From JACVRW01 sp963850205 (GTDB lineage Bacteria; Actinomycetota; Thermoleophilia; Solirubrobacterales; Thermoleophilaceae), in NCBI GenBank assembly GCA_963850205.1, contig CAWKKJ010000002.1:101703-165702 (forward strand): 64,000 bases of DNA, read 5' to 3'. Position 1 is the stretch's first letter, and the number at the start of each line of letters is the position of its first letter. The position numbers and the translations under genes are program-made. Positions 41,437-49,742 of the stretch are shown here, piece after piece. The notes under the pieces were generated by a model. The model saw only the letters and a program-made list of their open reading frames with translations, was not told the origin of the DNA and made no database searches.

Positions 41437-42144
41437 TCAGTAGGAGACGGACTCCAGGTAGAGAGCGTGCGGCGGTGCGGTCTCCCCCGCCTCGCCGCGC
41501 GGCCTTCCCTTCAGAAGTCGCCTGAGCTCGCTCGATCTGACGCCGCCGAGCATGGTTCCGGCCAGGACCCGGACCATATTGCGCATGAAGCTGTCGGCCT
41601 CGATCACAAAGGCCAGGACGTCGGAGCCCTCGTCCACCCACTCGGCTCGCAGCACGTGGCGCTCGAAGCGCACGTGGTCGCTGTCGGTGGGGGTGAAGGC
41701 GGTGAAGTCGTGCGTGCCCACCAGCGCCGCGGCGCACGCATCGAGCTCCGCGCGATCGAGTGGACGCGGCCACCACAGCGCCCGGCCCGACTCGAAGGGG
41801 CTGGGAACCGGCCGGGTCAGCAAGCGATAGCGGTAGGTGCGGCTGCGGGCGTCGCGCCGGGCGTCGAAGCCCTCGGGCGCCGGCTCGCTGGCCAGAACGC
41901 TGAGGTCGGCCGGGAGCACGGCGTTCAGGTTGCGCAGCGGGGCCGGCGACCCGTCGTGGCTGGCCACCTGCCCGCGGGCGTGCACGCCGCTGTCGGTACG
42001 CCCGGCGACCGTAAGCGCCACCGGCCGCTGGAGGATCGTCTCCAGCGCCTCCTCGGCCACCCCCTGCACGGTGCGCAGGCCGGGCTGGCGGGCCCAGCCG
42101 GCGAACCCGGAGCCGTCGTACTCGAGGAGCAGTCTGGCGGTCAC
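41437..42144 (-). CDS. truA: tRNA pseudouridine(38-40) synthase
   Basis: A 235-residue TruA that modifies uridines 38-40 in the anticodon stem of tRNAs. The catalytic Asp51 sits in GRTDSGVHARGQVA; LLLEYDGSGFAGWARQPGLRTVQG is the conserved N-terminus and FMRNMVRVLAGTML the C-terminal landmark. The GTG at 42144 is chosen because it begins right at the first strand; the longer frame adds an unrelated Arg-rich leader. It heads the truA-surE-ligA operon and is divergent from the Rrf2 regulator. Confidence 0.92.
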   Translation of the reverse strand: MTARLLLEYDGSGFAGWARQPGLRTVQGVAEEALETILQRPVALTVAGRTDSGVHARGQVASHDGSPAPLRNLNAVLPADLSVLASEPAPEGFDARRDARSRTYRYRLLTRPVPSPFESGRALWWPRPLDRAELDACAAALVGTHDFTAFTPTDSDHVRFERHVLRAEWVDEGSDVLAFVIEADSFMRNMVRVLAGTMLGGVRSSELRRLLKGRPRGEAGETAPPHALYLESVSY

Positions 42145-42194
42145 GCGGCAGCCCGGCCCACGACGCGAGCGTATCCACTGGCCCGTTCGGCACA

Positions 42195-42659
42195 ATGACC
42201 CCCGTGCGGGTTTCGGCGAAGGCGGACTATGCGGTGCGGGCGACGCTCGAGCTGGCCGTGGCCGGCGACGGCCCGGTCAAGGGCGAGCGCATCTCGCAGG
42301 CCCAGGAGATCCCGCTGCGCTTCCTGGAGAACATCCTGATCGACCTGCGGCACGCCGGGCTGATCCGGGCCCAGAGGGGCGCGGAGGGCGGCTACTGGCT
42401 GGCCCGGCCGCCGGAGGAGATCACGGTCGGCGAGGTGATTCGGGCCGTCGACGGTCCCCTGGCCAGCGTCCGCGGGGAGCCGCCGGAGGACGTGAACTGT
42501 GTCGGCGCCGCCGAGAACCTCCAGACCGTCTGGGTGGCGCTGAGGGCCAGCCTGCGCTCGGTGGTGGACGAGGTGACGCTGGCCGACGTGGTCAACGGCC
42601 GGCTTCCAGCCCGCCTGAAGCGGCTGACCGAGTCGCCCGACGCGTGGCTCAGGCGGTGA
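42195..42659 (+). CDS. Rrf2-family transcriptional regulator
   Basis: The 154-residue winged-helix protein starts VSAKADYAVRATLELA and has the recognition part ISQAQEIPLRFLENILIDLRHAGLI and wing GAEGGYWLARPPEEITV. The three clustered cysteines of IscR/NsrR are absent; only one Cys (VNCVGAAENL) is present, so an Fe-S cluster is unlikely. It resembles the CymR type, a cysteine/sulfur-metabolism regulator. It converges on the sulfate ABC operon across a stem-loop, which supports, but does not prove, control of sulfur uptake. A GTG at 42204 is an alternative start. Confidence 0.8.
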   Translation: MTPVRVSAKADYAVRATLELAVAGDGPVKGERISQAQEIPLRFLENILIDLRHAGLIRAQRGAEGGYWLARPPEEITVGEVIRAVDGPLASVRGEPPEDVNCVGAAENLQTVWVALRASLRSVVDEVTLADVVNGRLPARLKRLTESPDAWLRR

Positions 42660-42709
42660 CCGCCGAGAGTACCGTCGATGATCGGGCGAGCCAGAAGCGT
42701 GACTGACGA

Positions 42710-42756
42710 GCCCGCGAGCGCAGTCGATGCCGGAGGCATCGGCGAGCATCGCGGGC
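42710..42756. terminator. Nested stem-loop between the Rrf2 gene and cysA
   Basis: Outer arms GCCCGCGA and TCGCGGGC enclose a second hairpin CGATGCC-GGA-GGCATCG. The structure lies between convergent genes (stops at 42659 and 42815), as expected of a bidirectional terminator. It also resembles a repeated palindromic unit, but I saw no second copy in the window. Confidence 0.6.
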
Positions 42757-42814
42757 GCGGTCAGGCGCGGTTGTGGCCGGCCGAGCGCGACGGTAATCGA
42801 GGGCGGTCGCCGCT

Positions 42815-43768
42815 TCAGGCGGTGACGGCCTCGGTGTCCGGCCGCAGCCACACGATCTGACCCTCGGCCAGCTCGAGCTCCTCGGCCTGGCCGCGGGTGG
42901 TCTGCACCCAGGTGGACTCGCCCTTGCCCAGCGAGAGCTCCACCCGCACCTCGAAGCCGAGGTGGACGATCCGGTCGATGACGGCCTCCGCGGCGCCTTC
43001 GCTGGGCTCAAGCAGGATTCCCACGTCGTGCGGCCGGATCCAGTTGCCGGCCAGCTCGCTCACCGGGCCGACGAAGCGCATGACGAACTCGTTGGAGGGG
43101 TTCTCGTAGAGGTCGCGCGGCGCGCCCACCTGCTCGATCTTGCCGTGATTGAGGACGACGATCTGCTCGGCCACCTCCATCGCCTCCTCCTGGTCGTGCG
43201 TGACGAACACCGTGGTCACGTGGACCTCGTCGTGGAGGCGGCGCAGCCAGGCCCGCAGCTCCTTGCGCACGGTGGCGTCGAGTGCACCGAAGGGCTCGTC
43301 CAGCAGCAGCACGCGGGGCTGCACCGCCAGGGCCCGGGCCAGGGCCATGCGCTGCCGCTGCCCGCCCGAGAGCTGACTCGGGTAGCGATGGGCGAAGCCG
43401 TCGAGGTGCACGAGCTTCAGTAGCTCGTCCACCCGGCCCTCGATCTCGTCCTTGGGCTTCTTGCGGATGGTCAGCCCGAAGGCCACGTTCTTGGCCACCG
43501 TCATGTGCTTGAAGGCGGCGTAGTGCTGGAAGACGAAGCCCACGTTGCGACGCTGGGGCGGCTGGCGGGTGGCGTCCTCGCCGGCGATGCTCACACGGCC
43601 GGAGTCGGGCATCTCCAGTCCGGCGATCACCCGCAGCAGGGTGGATTTGCCGCCTCCGCTGGGTCCGAGCAGCGCGGTGAGTGAGCCGTCACGCACCTCG
43701 AGGGACACGTCGTCGAGCGCCGTGAAGTCGCCGAAGCTCTTCGACACCGAGTCGACCACGATGCTCAC
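42815..43768 (-). CDS. cysA: Sulfate/thiosulfate ABC transporter ATP-binding protein
   Basis: The 317-residue ATPase of the sulfate importer. Walker A is GPSGGGKST (35-43), the Q-loop FQHYAAFKHMTV, signature LSGGQRQRMALARAL, Walker B RVLLLDEPFGALD and H-loop FVTHDQEEA. The C-terminal 100 residues form the TOBE-like regulatory domain of CysA. It energises import of sulfate by CysP, CysT and CysW. The GTG start overlaps the cysW stop (GTGA). It is the last gene of a cysP-T-W-A operon. Confidence 0.93.
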   Translation of the reverse strand: MSIVVDSVSKSFGDFTALDDVSLEVRDGSLTALLGPSGGGKSTLLRVIAGLEMPDSGRVSIAGEDATRQPPQRRNVGFVFQHYAAFKHMTVAKNVAFGLTIRKKPKDEIEGRVDELLKLVHLDGFAHRYPSQLSGGQRQRMALARALAVQPRVLLLDEPFGALDATVRKELRAWLRRLHDEVHVTTVFVTHDQEEAMEVAEQIVVLNHGKIEQVGAPRDLYENPSNEFVMRFVGPVSELAGNWIRPHDVGILLEPSEGAAEAVIDRIVHLGFEVRVELSLGKGESTWVQTTRGQAEELELAEGQIVWLRPDTEAVTA

Positions 43769-44562
43769 GAGGTGCCCTCCTTCGGCTTGATCACGTTCAT
43801 CGCCAGCAGCGTCACCAGCGCGAGCAGGGCCAGGACCACCGACGCAGCATACGCACCCGTCACGTTGAAGCTGTTGTAGTACCTCTCCACGAGCAGGGGC
43901 ATTGTCTCCGTCCGGCCCGAGAGCTTGCCCGACACCACGCTCACGGCGCCGAACTCGCCCAGGGCCCGCGCGGTGGTGAGCACGACACCGTAGGCCACGC
44001 CCCAGCGGATGGCGGGAAGGGTGACCCGGAAGAAGGTCTGGAAGCCGCCGGCGCCCAGCGTGGCCGCCGCCTGCTCCTGCTCGGTCCCGATCTCGCGCAG
44101 CACCGGGATCGTCTCGCGCACCACGAAGGGCAGCGAGACGAACATCGTGGCCAGGATCATGCCCGGGACCGAGAAGATGACCTGGATCCCCTGCTCGGCG
44201 AACCATTCCCCCACCCAGCCGTCGCGGCGGCCGTAGACAAGGATAAGCGCGAGGCCGACCACCACGGGGGAGACGGCGAAGGGCAGGTCGACCAGCGCGT
44301 TCAGGAACGCTCGGCCGCGGAAGCGCTGGCGCACGATCGCCAGCGCGCACAGCACGCCGAAGATCGTGTTCAGCGGCACGGCCACCGCCACCATCACGAA
44401 GGTCAGGTAGAAGGCGTGCTGGGCCTCGGGCGTGGTCACCGCCTCCCAGGCGGCGGCGACCCCGTCCTCGAATGCGTTGAAGAACACGAGCACCACCGGG
44501 ATCCCCAGCAGCAGGGCCAGGTAGCCCAGGGCCAGGAAGCGGAGGGTGTATTTAGCCCTCAT
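43765..44562 (-). CDS. cysW: Sulfate ABC transporter permease CysW
   Basis: A 265-residue inner-membrane permease with about six hydrophobic segments and the EAA-loop pattern (EQEQAAATLGAGGFQTFFRVTLPAIRWG) that contacts CysA. TARALGEFGAVSVVSG is the conserved segment following the EAA loop in sulfate permeases. It pairs with CysT to form the translocation channel. The start overlaps the 3' end of cysT by 11 bp, and the stop overlaps the cysA GTG. Confidence 0.92.
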   Translation of the reverse strand: MRAKYTLRFLALGYLALLLGIPVVLVFFNAFEDGVAAAWEAVTTPEAQHAFYLTFVMVAVAVPLNTIFGVLCALAIVRQRFRGRAFLNALVDLPFAVSPVVVGLALILVYGRRDGWVGEWFAEQGIQVIFSVPGMILATMFVSLPFVVRETIPVLREIGTEQEQAAATLGAGGFQTFFRVTLPAIRWGVAYGVVLTTARALGEFGAVSVVSGKLSGRTETMPLLVERYYNSFNVTGAYAASVVLALLALVTLLAMNVIKPKEGTS

Positions 44563-45304
44563 GCCGCAGCGCCCTCTTGGACAGCCAGCCGAAGAACAGC
44601 AGGATCACGAGCGCCGCCAGCAGCAGCACCACCGACACGGCCGACGCGCCGACGATGTTGTCGGACTCGACCTGGGAGAAGATGAAGACCGAGGCGGCCT
44701 GGGTGTCGAACGGGATGTTCCCCGTGATGAGCACCAGCGAGCCGAACTCGCCCACCGCCCGGGCGAAGGCGAGACCGCCGCCGGCGATGATCGCGGGGGC
44801 CAGGTTCGGCAGGATGATGCGCAGGAACACGGTGCGGCGGCTTGCCCCGAGTGACTCCGCCGCCTGCTCCATCTCGCGGTCGAGCTCGAGCAGCACGGGC
44901 TGCACGGCCCGGATCACGAAGGGCAGCGTCACGAACAGCAGCGCGAGTACGACCGACACCTTGGTGAAGGCGACGTTGATGCCCACCGGGCTGTCCTGGC
45001 CGTAGAAGGCCAGCAGGGTGAGGCCGGCCACGATGGTGGGCAGCGCGAAGGGAAGGTCGATCGCCGAGTTGACGATGCCCTTGCCCCGGAACTCGTCGCG
45101 CACCAGCACCCAGGCGATCAGCGTGCCCGCCACGGCGTTCACCAGCACGACGATCACCGAGGTGATGAGGGTGAGCCGCAGCGCCGCCACGGCCTGCGGG
45201 CTGCTGACCGCGGTCCAGAAGGTGTCCCAGCCGCCCTCGAAGCCCTTCAGGACGACCGCAGAGAGCGGCAGCAGCGCGACGAGGCTGAGGTACGACATGG
45301 CCAC
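44552..45304 (-). CDS. cysT: Sulfate ABC transporter permease CysT
   Basis: A 250-residue permease with the EAA loop MEQAAESLGASRRTVFLRI and ARAVGEFGSLVLITG, typical of CysT/CysU. The GTG at 45304 (MAMSYLSLVALLPL) begins inside the first membrane segment. In-frame sequence upstream (GLRRSFASGDLLSRGVAMS) matches the N-terminus of other CysT proteins, but no ATG, GTG or TTG occurs there, so the annotated start is uncertain. Upstream is a 91-bp gap with a 12-bp hairpin after cysP. Confidence 0.9.
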   Translation of the reverse strand: MAMSYLSLVALLPLSAVVLKGFEGGWDTFWTAVSSPQAVAALRLTLITSVIVVLVNAVAGTLIAWVLVRDEFRGKGIVNSAIDLPFALPTIVAGLTLLAFYGQDSPVGINVAFTKVSVVLALLFVTLPFVIRAVQPVLLELDREMEQAAESLGASRRTVFLRIILPNLAPAIIAGGGLAFARAVGEFGSLVLITGNIPFDTQAASVFIFSQVESDNIVGASAVSVVLLLAALVILLFFGWLSKRALRHEG

Positions 45305-45311
45305 CCCGCGG

Positions 45312-45346
45312 CTGAGGAGGTCCCCCGAAGCGAAGGACCTCCTCAG
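45312..45346 (-). promoter_or_regulatory. Strong hairpin between cysP and cysT
   Basis: The arms CTGAGGAGGTCC and GGACCTCCTCAG are perfect 12-bp reverse complements around an 11-base loop. It lies 50 bp downstream of the cysP stop and just before cysT, with no T-tract after it, so it more likely slows degradation or partly attenuates the message between the binding protein and the permease than ends it. Seen in sequence; role inferred. Confidence 0.65.
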
Positions 45347-45395
45347 GCCGCTGGGCGCCGGCGCCGCTGGAGGGGGTGCGGCGGTTGCCGCTTGG

Positions 45396-46439
45396 CTAGT
45401 CGGAGGCAGTGCTCTTCCCCTGTGACTGGAAGATGTCGGCCACGACGCTGCCCTCGGGATCGAAGAACTCGGCGTTCACCTTGTCCCAACCCCCGAACTT
45501 GGTGATCTCGAACAGGGTCTCCGGCGTGGGGAACTTGTCGGCGCCCGTCGTCCCCTCCACCACCGGCCGGTAGCCCGTGGAGGCGAAGATCTCCTGGGCC
45601 TCGGGGGTGTAGAGGAAGTCGACGAAGGACTGCGCCAGCTTCGGATCCTTGGACTCGTTGACCACGGCGATCGGGTTCTCGATCAGCAGCGTCTCATCGG
45701 GGATCACGTAGTCGATGTCCTCGCCCTTCTGCTGGGCGAGGATGGCCTCGTTCTCGTAGCCGAGGAGCACGTCCCCCTTGCCGCTGGAGAAGGTCTGCAG
45801 GGCCTCGCGGGCGCTCTTGTCGAGCACCGGGACGTTCTCGAACAGCTTGGCCAGGTACTGCTTGGCCTGCTCGGGCGTCTTGCCCTGCTCGAGCTGCGCG
45901 CCGTAGGCGGCCATGATGTTCCACTTGGCGCTGCCCGACGTGAAGGGGTTGGGCTCCAGGACCTCGACCTCACCGGTCACCAGGTCGTCCCAGGTCTTGA
46001 TGTTTTCGGGGTTGCCCTTGCGGACGATGAAGACCACGACGGAGTCGGTGACCATGCCCTTGTACTCGTTCTGATTCCAGGTCTTGTCCACCAGCCCGGC
46101 CTCGACCAGGCGGGTGATGTCGGGCTCGAGCGAGAACTCGACGATGTCGGCCGGAAGCCCGCCCTCGACCGCGCGCGACTGCTCACCGGAGGCGGCGTAC
46201 GACTGGTCGAAGCTCACGCCCTTGCCCTCGGGGGTCTTGTTGAAGGCGGGAATGAGCTTTTTGTAGGCCTCCTCCGGTGTGGAGTAGGCCACCAGCGTGA
46301 GCTTGCCGCCGCTGCCGTCACCACCGCCGCCGCCCTCGGAGCCGGAGGAGGTGCCGCCGCAGGCTGCGAGCGCCCCCGCGACGACCAGCGAGGTCACAAG
46401 TAGCAACAGCTTCACAGCGGGGGGCCACGTACGATGCAT
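45396..46439 (-). CDS. cysP: Sulfate-binding lipoprotein of the ABC importer
   Basis: A 347-residue substrate-binding protein with lipobox LAAC after a hydrophobic signal (VKLLLLVTSLVVAGALAAC) and a Gly-rich linker. The sulfate-binding-family features include LVAYSTPEEAYKKLIPAF, FDQSYAASGEQSRAV, the PADIVEFSLEPD segment, ITSG-like PFTSGSAKWN and LGYENEAIL. The ATG at 46439 is preferred; an upstream TTG at 46454 adds five residues. The gene heads cysP-T-W-A. No SAM or S-box riboswitch is visible upstream. Confidence 0.92.
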   Translation of the reverse strand: MHRTWPPAVKLLLLVTSLVVAGALAACGGTSSGSEGGGGGDGSGGKLTLVAYSTPEEAYKKLIPAFNKTPEGKGVSFDQSYAASGEQSRAVEGGLPADIVEFSLEPDITRLVEAGLVDKTWNQNEYKGMVTDSVVVFIVRKGNPENIKTWDDLVTGEVEVLEPNPFTSGSAKWNIMAAYGAQLEQGKTPEQAKQYLAKLFENVPVLDKSAREALQTFSSGKGDVLLGYENEAILAQQKGEDIDYVIPDETLLIENPIAVVNESKDPKLAQSFVDFLYTPEAQEIFASTGYRPVVEGTTGADKFPTPETLFEITKFGGWDKVNAEFFDPEGSVVADIFQSQGKSTASD

Positions 46440-46583
46440 TCTCCACCTTGTCAATCGACTTTGCGAGCGCAGGAAGCTAGCAGAACGATCCGCCCGATCA
46501 GCGGGCCTGGGGCCGCCTTACGAGCCGGTGACGAAGCGCTCGCAGCGCTGGACTGGGCGGGCGCGGGGCGTTGCAATGGAGGA

Positions 46584-47111
46584 ATGCGAAGGCTGATTGC
46601 TGCTCTGCTCGTCTGCGCCGGCCTGCTGGTGGCCTGCGGGAGCGACGGTTCCGAGTCCTCCGGGGCGGCTCCACGAGCCGAGGCGAAGGCGGCGCCGGCC
46701 GAGGCCGATGCCGCGGTGGAGGCCGAGGCCCAGGTCCAGGCGCGACCGGCACGGCGCGGGCCTCGGGTGACGCTGCGCGACTCGCAGTTCGGCCCGGTGC
46801 TGTTCGACGGCCGGGCGCGGGCGCTGTACCTCTTCACGCGCGACCCCGGGACGCGCAGCCGCTGCTACGGCGCCTGCGCCACCGCCTGGCCCCCGTTCAT
46901 CGCCCGTGGGAAGCCACGGGCGGGCCGCGGTGTGAAGAAGTCGCTGCTGGGCACGGTCCGGCGCCGGGACGGCTCGCGTCAGGTGACCTACCGCGGGCAG
47001 CCGCTCTACTTCTACATCGACGACCCGCGCGGTCAGGTGCTCTGCAACGACGTGACCGAGTTCGGCGGCGTCTGGTACGCCCTCCGGGCGAACGGCCGCC
47101 CGCCGGCCTAA
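46584..47111 (+). CDS. Secreted-repeat lipoprotein (COG4315-type)
   Basis: The 175-residue product has a lipoprotein signal (MRRLIAALLVCAGLLVAC) and a long Ala/Glu-rich linker, then the repeats of the Lipoprotein_15 family: GPVLFDGRARALYLFTRD, SRCYGACATAWPPFIA, RQVTYRGQPLYFYIDD and GEFGGVWYAL-like VTEFGGVWYALRA. Function of this family is not established. The cysteines C-Y-G-A-C may form a disulfide. The ATG at 46584 is chosen for the signal peptide. The gene ends at the left edge of a 158-bp inverted-repeat element. Confidence 0.75.
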   Translation: MRRLIAALLVCAGLLVACGSDGSESSGAAPRAEAKAAPAEADAAVEAEAQVQARPARRGPRVTLRDSQFGPVLFDGRARALYLFTRDPGTRSRCYGACATAWPPFIARGKPRAGRGVKKSLLGTVRRRDGSRQVTYRGQPLYFYIDDPRGQVLCNDVTEFGGVWYALRANGRPPA

Positions 47112-47268
47112 GCCTGGATCCACCGGAACTGGCATGCGTTTCCGCGCCGGGGGCCGAGGCAGGGGGCGACGGGGAGCGGAGCGAGGGTGCACCCTCGCGA
47201 GCGAGCCGTGGGCGCCTGGCGACGGCAATCCGGTGTGGAGACGCCGTCAGGATCGGTGGATCCAGGCT
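47111..47268. mobile_element. 158-bp MITE-like element with 15-bp inverted terminal repeats
   Basis: The sequence AGCCTGGATCCACCG at 47111-47125 returns as its perfect reverse complement at 47254-47268. The interior has an 18-bp perfect palindrome at 47181-47198 (GCGAGGGTG/CACCCTCGC) and no reading frame. The element fills the whole gap between two convergent genes, and its ends touch both stop codons. It could be a non-autonomous transposable element or an unusual convergent terminator. No target-site duplication is clear. Confidence 0.5.
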
Positions 47269-48465
47269 AAAGCCCCGGCGGGTGGCGTACCGTGTAGCCC
47301 GCGGGCGAGCGGGCCGTGCTGGTCCAGCGCGACCCCGTCTCCGAGCGGGCGCTGGTGTCGTAGCGGCGTCCGTCGATGGTCATGTACACGTGGCCCGAGT
47401 GGGCGTAGATCGTGATGTGCCGGCCGGGGCCGGGCGCCCCGTAGCTCATGAAGCCGCCCGAGCTGAGCGGGCGGGAGAGCAAACCGCCTCCGTGCAGTGC
47501 GTAGGAGACCGAGCCGGAGCAGTCGTAGCCGCTGTCCCGGAACGAGCCGTGACCGCCGCCGTAGCGGTAGGGCGTGGTGGCGATCGCGTTGGCGGCGGCG
47601 ATCACCCGCTGGAGGGTGGCGCCGGCGTGGCCGCCTCCACCTCCGCTCCTGCGGCGCTTGAGCACCGGGCCCGCGCCCAGCCCGAGGGCCTCGCGGGTCT
47701 GCGGGCCGGCGATGCCGTCCGCGGTCAGGCCATGGGCGCGCTGCCAGCGCTTGAGGGCGCGCTCGGTCGCAGGACCGAACACGCCGTCGACGCCGATCCC
47801 GAGCGCCTGCTGCAGCGCGGACACGCCGCCGCCGCGGGCCGGGCGGCTTCTGTGGCTTGGAGGTCGCCTTGCGGGCCGAGGTGCGACGCGGAGGCGAGAA
47901 CCGGCGCTCGGCCTTCATCACCCGTCCGGCGCCGAGATCCAGGGCGGCGCGGGTGGCCGGCCCGGCCACGCCGTCGGACACCAGCCCGTGCTCGCGCTGC
48001 CAGCGCTCGAGCGCCTTCTCGGTGCCGGGGCCGAAGTCTCCGTCCACGCTCACGCCGAGCGCGCGCTGGAGGGCGGCCACGCCGCCGCCACGGGGACGGC
48101 GCGCCGTGGTGGTCGCGGCGGTGGCAGTAGTGGGCTCCGCCGGCGCCGGGGCCGCGGATACCGCGGGCTCGCTGACCGGCGGCTCGCTGACCGGCGGGGC
48201 CGGCGGCGGGCGCCGGGCGGTCGCGCCCGGCCGTAGCCTTGGCCGGCGCCACGGCCTTCGCGTCCCCGCCCTCCTCGTCGCCGCCGAGCACCTCGCCGGC
48301 GGCCACGGTGGCGGCGGTCCCGCCGGCCACGGCCACGAGCGCGGCCACCGACAGTCCCCTCGCCGGCATCCCACGCTTCCTGGGGCCCGAGCCCGCGTTG
48401 CGCCGGGCCCGCGAGCGGGCAAGCGACTGCTCCCACAGCTCCTCGCTGGATAGGTCCCGCTCCAC
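47267..48465 (-). pseudogene. Peptidoglycan-binding NlpC/P60-like hydrolase with two frameshifts
   Basis: Three frames join to one protein. From the ATG at 48465: MERDLSSEELWEQSLARSRA, a membrane/signal segment (VAALVAVAGGTAATVAAG) and an Ala/Pro-rich region. After a shift near 48210 comes one peptidoglycan-binding domain (VAALQRALGVSVDGDFGPG..LERWQREHGLVSDGVAGPATRAAL). After a second shift near 47845 comes another such domain (VSALQQALGIGVDG), then a NlpC/P60-like catalytic domain with Cys in YDCSGSVSYAL and His in ITIYAHSGHVYM. All key residues are intact, so an otherwise normal wall hydrolase is broken by indels in G/C-rich repeats. Confidence 0.7.
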
Positions 48466-48611
48466 CCGCTTTCCTTCCTCGTTGCCGCTACGCTCGGACC
48501 CGCTGCCCGCGTGGCGACCCGGCGTCGAAGAGGCGTCGTTCTATCAAGCAAAAGTCCTGCAAGCTGGGCGGTTTCTTGCAGATGGCGGTCACGCAACGCG
48601 ACGCCCGCCGA

Positions 48612-48617
48612 TATGGT
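48612..48617 (+). promoter_or_regulatory. Leaderless-type -10 box TATGGT
   Basis: TATGGT ends 8 bp before the GTG at 48626. Inference from position. Confidence 0.4.
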
Positions 48618-48625
48618 CACGCGGC

Positions 48626-49225
48626 GTGGAGGAGATCGCACCCGGCCTGTGGCACTGGACCGCCCGCCACCCCAAGATCGGGGTCGAGGTGAGCTCCTAC
48701 TACCTGTCCGGCCCGCGGGTGCTGCTCGACCCGATGCTGCCTCCGGAGGGCCCCGAGCGCCTGGACGAGCTCGGCCCGCCAGAAGCCATCCTGCTCACCA
48801 ACCGCCATCACTGGCGCGACTGCGGCCGGCTGAGCGAGCGCTACGGCTGCCCGGTCAGGGTCCCGCGCAGCGGGCTGCACGAGTTCGGCGCCGACCGGCC
48901 CGTTGAGCCCTACGACCCCGGCGACGCCCTCGCGGGCGGCGCGGTCACGGCGCACGAGGTGGGTGGGATCTGCCCCGACGAGTCCGCCCTCCACTACCGG
49001 GAGGTCTCGGCGCTCGCGGTGGCCGATGGGGTGATCCACTACGACGAGGAGCTTCGCTTCGTTCCCGACAGCCTCATGGACGACCCCGAGGACACCAAGC
49101 GGGCCCTCAGGCAGGCCTACGGCCGGCTGGCCGGCGAGCTCGAGTTCGACATGCTGCTGACCGCGCACGGAGCGCCGCTGGTCGGCGACGGCCGCGAGCG
49201 GCTACGAGCCTTCGCCTCCGGCTAG
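48626..49225 (+). CDS. Metallo-beta-lactamase-fold-like protein
   Basis: The 199-residue product starts at a GTG and folds like a small MBL-type protein: VEEIAPGLWHWTARHPKIGVEV at the start, LLDPMLPPEG, ILLTNRHHWRDCGRLSERYG (an altered HxHxDH) and LLTAHGAPLVGDGRERL at the end. The NRHHWRD motif keeps two histidines and an Asp of the metal site. Substrate unknown. Its 3' end overlaps the convergent zinc-ribbon gene by 24 bp. Confidence 0.65.
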   Translation: MEEIAPGLWHWTARHPKIGVEVSSYYLSGPRVLLDPMLPPEGPERLDELGPPEAILLTNRHHWRDCGRLSERYGCPVRVPRSGLHEFGADRPVEPYDPGDALAGGAVTAHEVGGICPDESALHYREVSALAVADGVIHYDEELRFVPDSLMDDPEDTKRALRQAYGRLAGELEFDMLLTAHGAPLVGDGRERLRAFASG

Positions 49226-49702
49226 CGCCCGGGCCCGCTCCTGGACCCACAGCGGCACGACCACCTGGTCGAGGGCAAGCCAGCGCGCCGGGGCAACCTC
49301 CACCAGGCCGATGCGGTGGGTGCCGGCGCGCCCGCTGCCGGCGAACAGCACGAGCAGCCAGCCATCCTCGGGTTCCGCCGCCACCACGCCCACCGCTCCC
49401 TCCTCTAAATCCTCGGCCCAGCCTTCCGGTGGCGCCCGCCTCCCCGCGCGCCGGGCGCCCTCCACCAGGCCGGCCAGGTCCTCGGCGCGGGCCCGCCGCC
49501 CGGAGGCCACCTCGTACAGAGGGGCGCCGACACGGTCACTGAGCTGGGCTCGCTCGGGATCGGTGAGGCAGTCGGGGCAGGTGACCAGCACCAGGCGGCC
49601 GTTCACGAACAGGCTGCCCCACCCCTGGTTCTCATCACCCGGCGCGGCCCGCCCGCAGCGCGAGCAGGCCACCGGCCCGCCGGTGGCCTCGATCAGCGTC
49701 AC
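49202..49702 (-). CDS. Hypothetical protein with N-terminal zinc ribbon
   Basis: From the GTG at 49702 the 166-residue product has two CxxC knuckles (CSRC and CPDC, about 30 residues apart), a likely four-Cys zinc ribbon, followed by a helical and beta region (GWLLVLFAGSGRAGTHRIGLVEV). A longer start overlaps the divergent DUF1579-like gene. I do not recognise the family. Confidence 0.5.
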   Translation of the reverse strand: MTLIEATGGPVACSRCGRAAPGDENQGWGSLFVNGRLVLVTCPDCLTDPERAQLSDRVGAPLYEVASGRRARAEDLAGLVEGARRAGRRAPPEGWAEDLEEGAVGVVAAEPEDGWLLVLFAGSGRAGTHRIGLVEVAPARWLALDQVVVPLWVQERARALAGGEGS

Positions 49703-49728
49703 GGGAGGTGTACGGACGGCGCCCGGCC

Positions 49729-49734
49729 TAAGAT
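49729..49734 (+). promoter_or_regulatory. Leaderless-type -10 box TAAGAT
   Basis: TAAGAT ends 8 bp before the ATG at 49743. Inference from position. Confidence 0.4.
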
Positions 49735-49742
49735 CGGGCGCC

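Noticed and set aside
38378..42193. A 1271-codon minus-strand frame spanning truA, surE and ligA
   Set aside because: It is real only in its middle, where it coincides with the N-terminal part of ligA; the flanks are Arg/Pro-rich shadows of truA and surE in other frames.
46440..46583. Possible SAM or S-box riboswitch upstream of cysP
   Set aside because: No conserved riboswitch core or stem pattern is visible in this 144-bp stretch.
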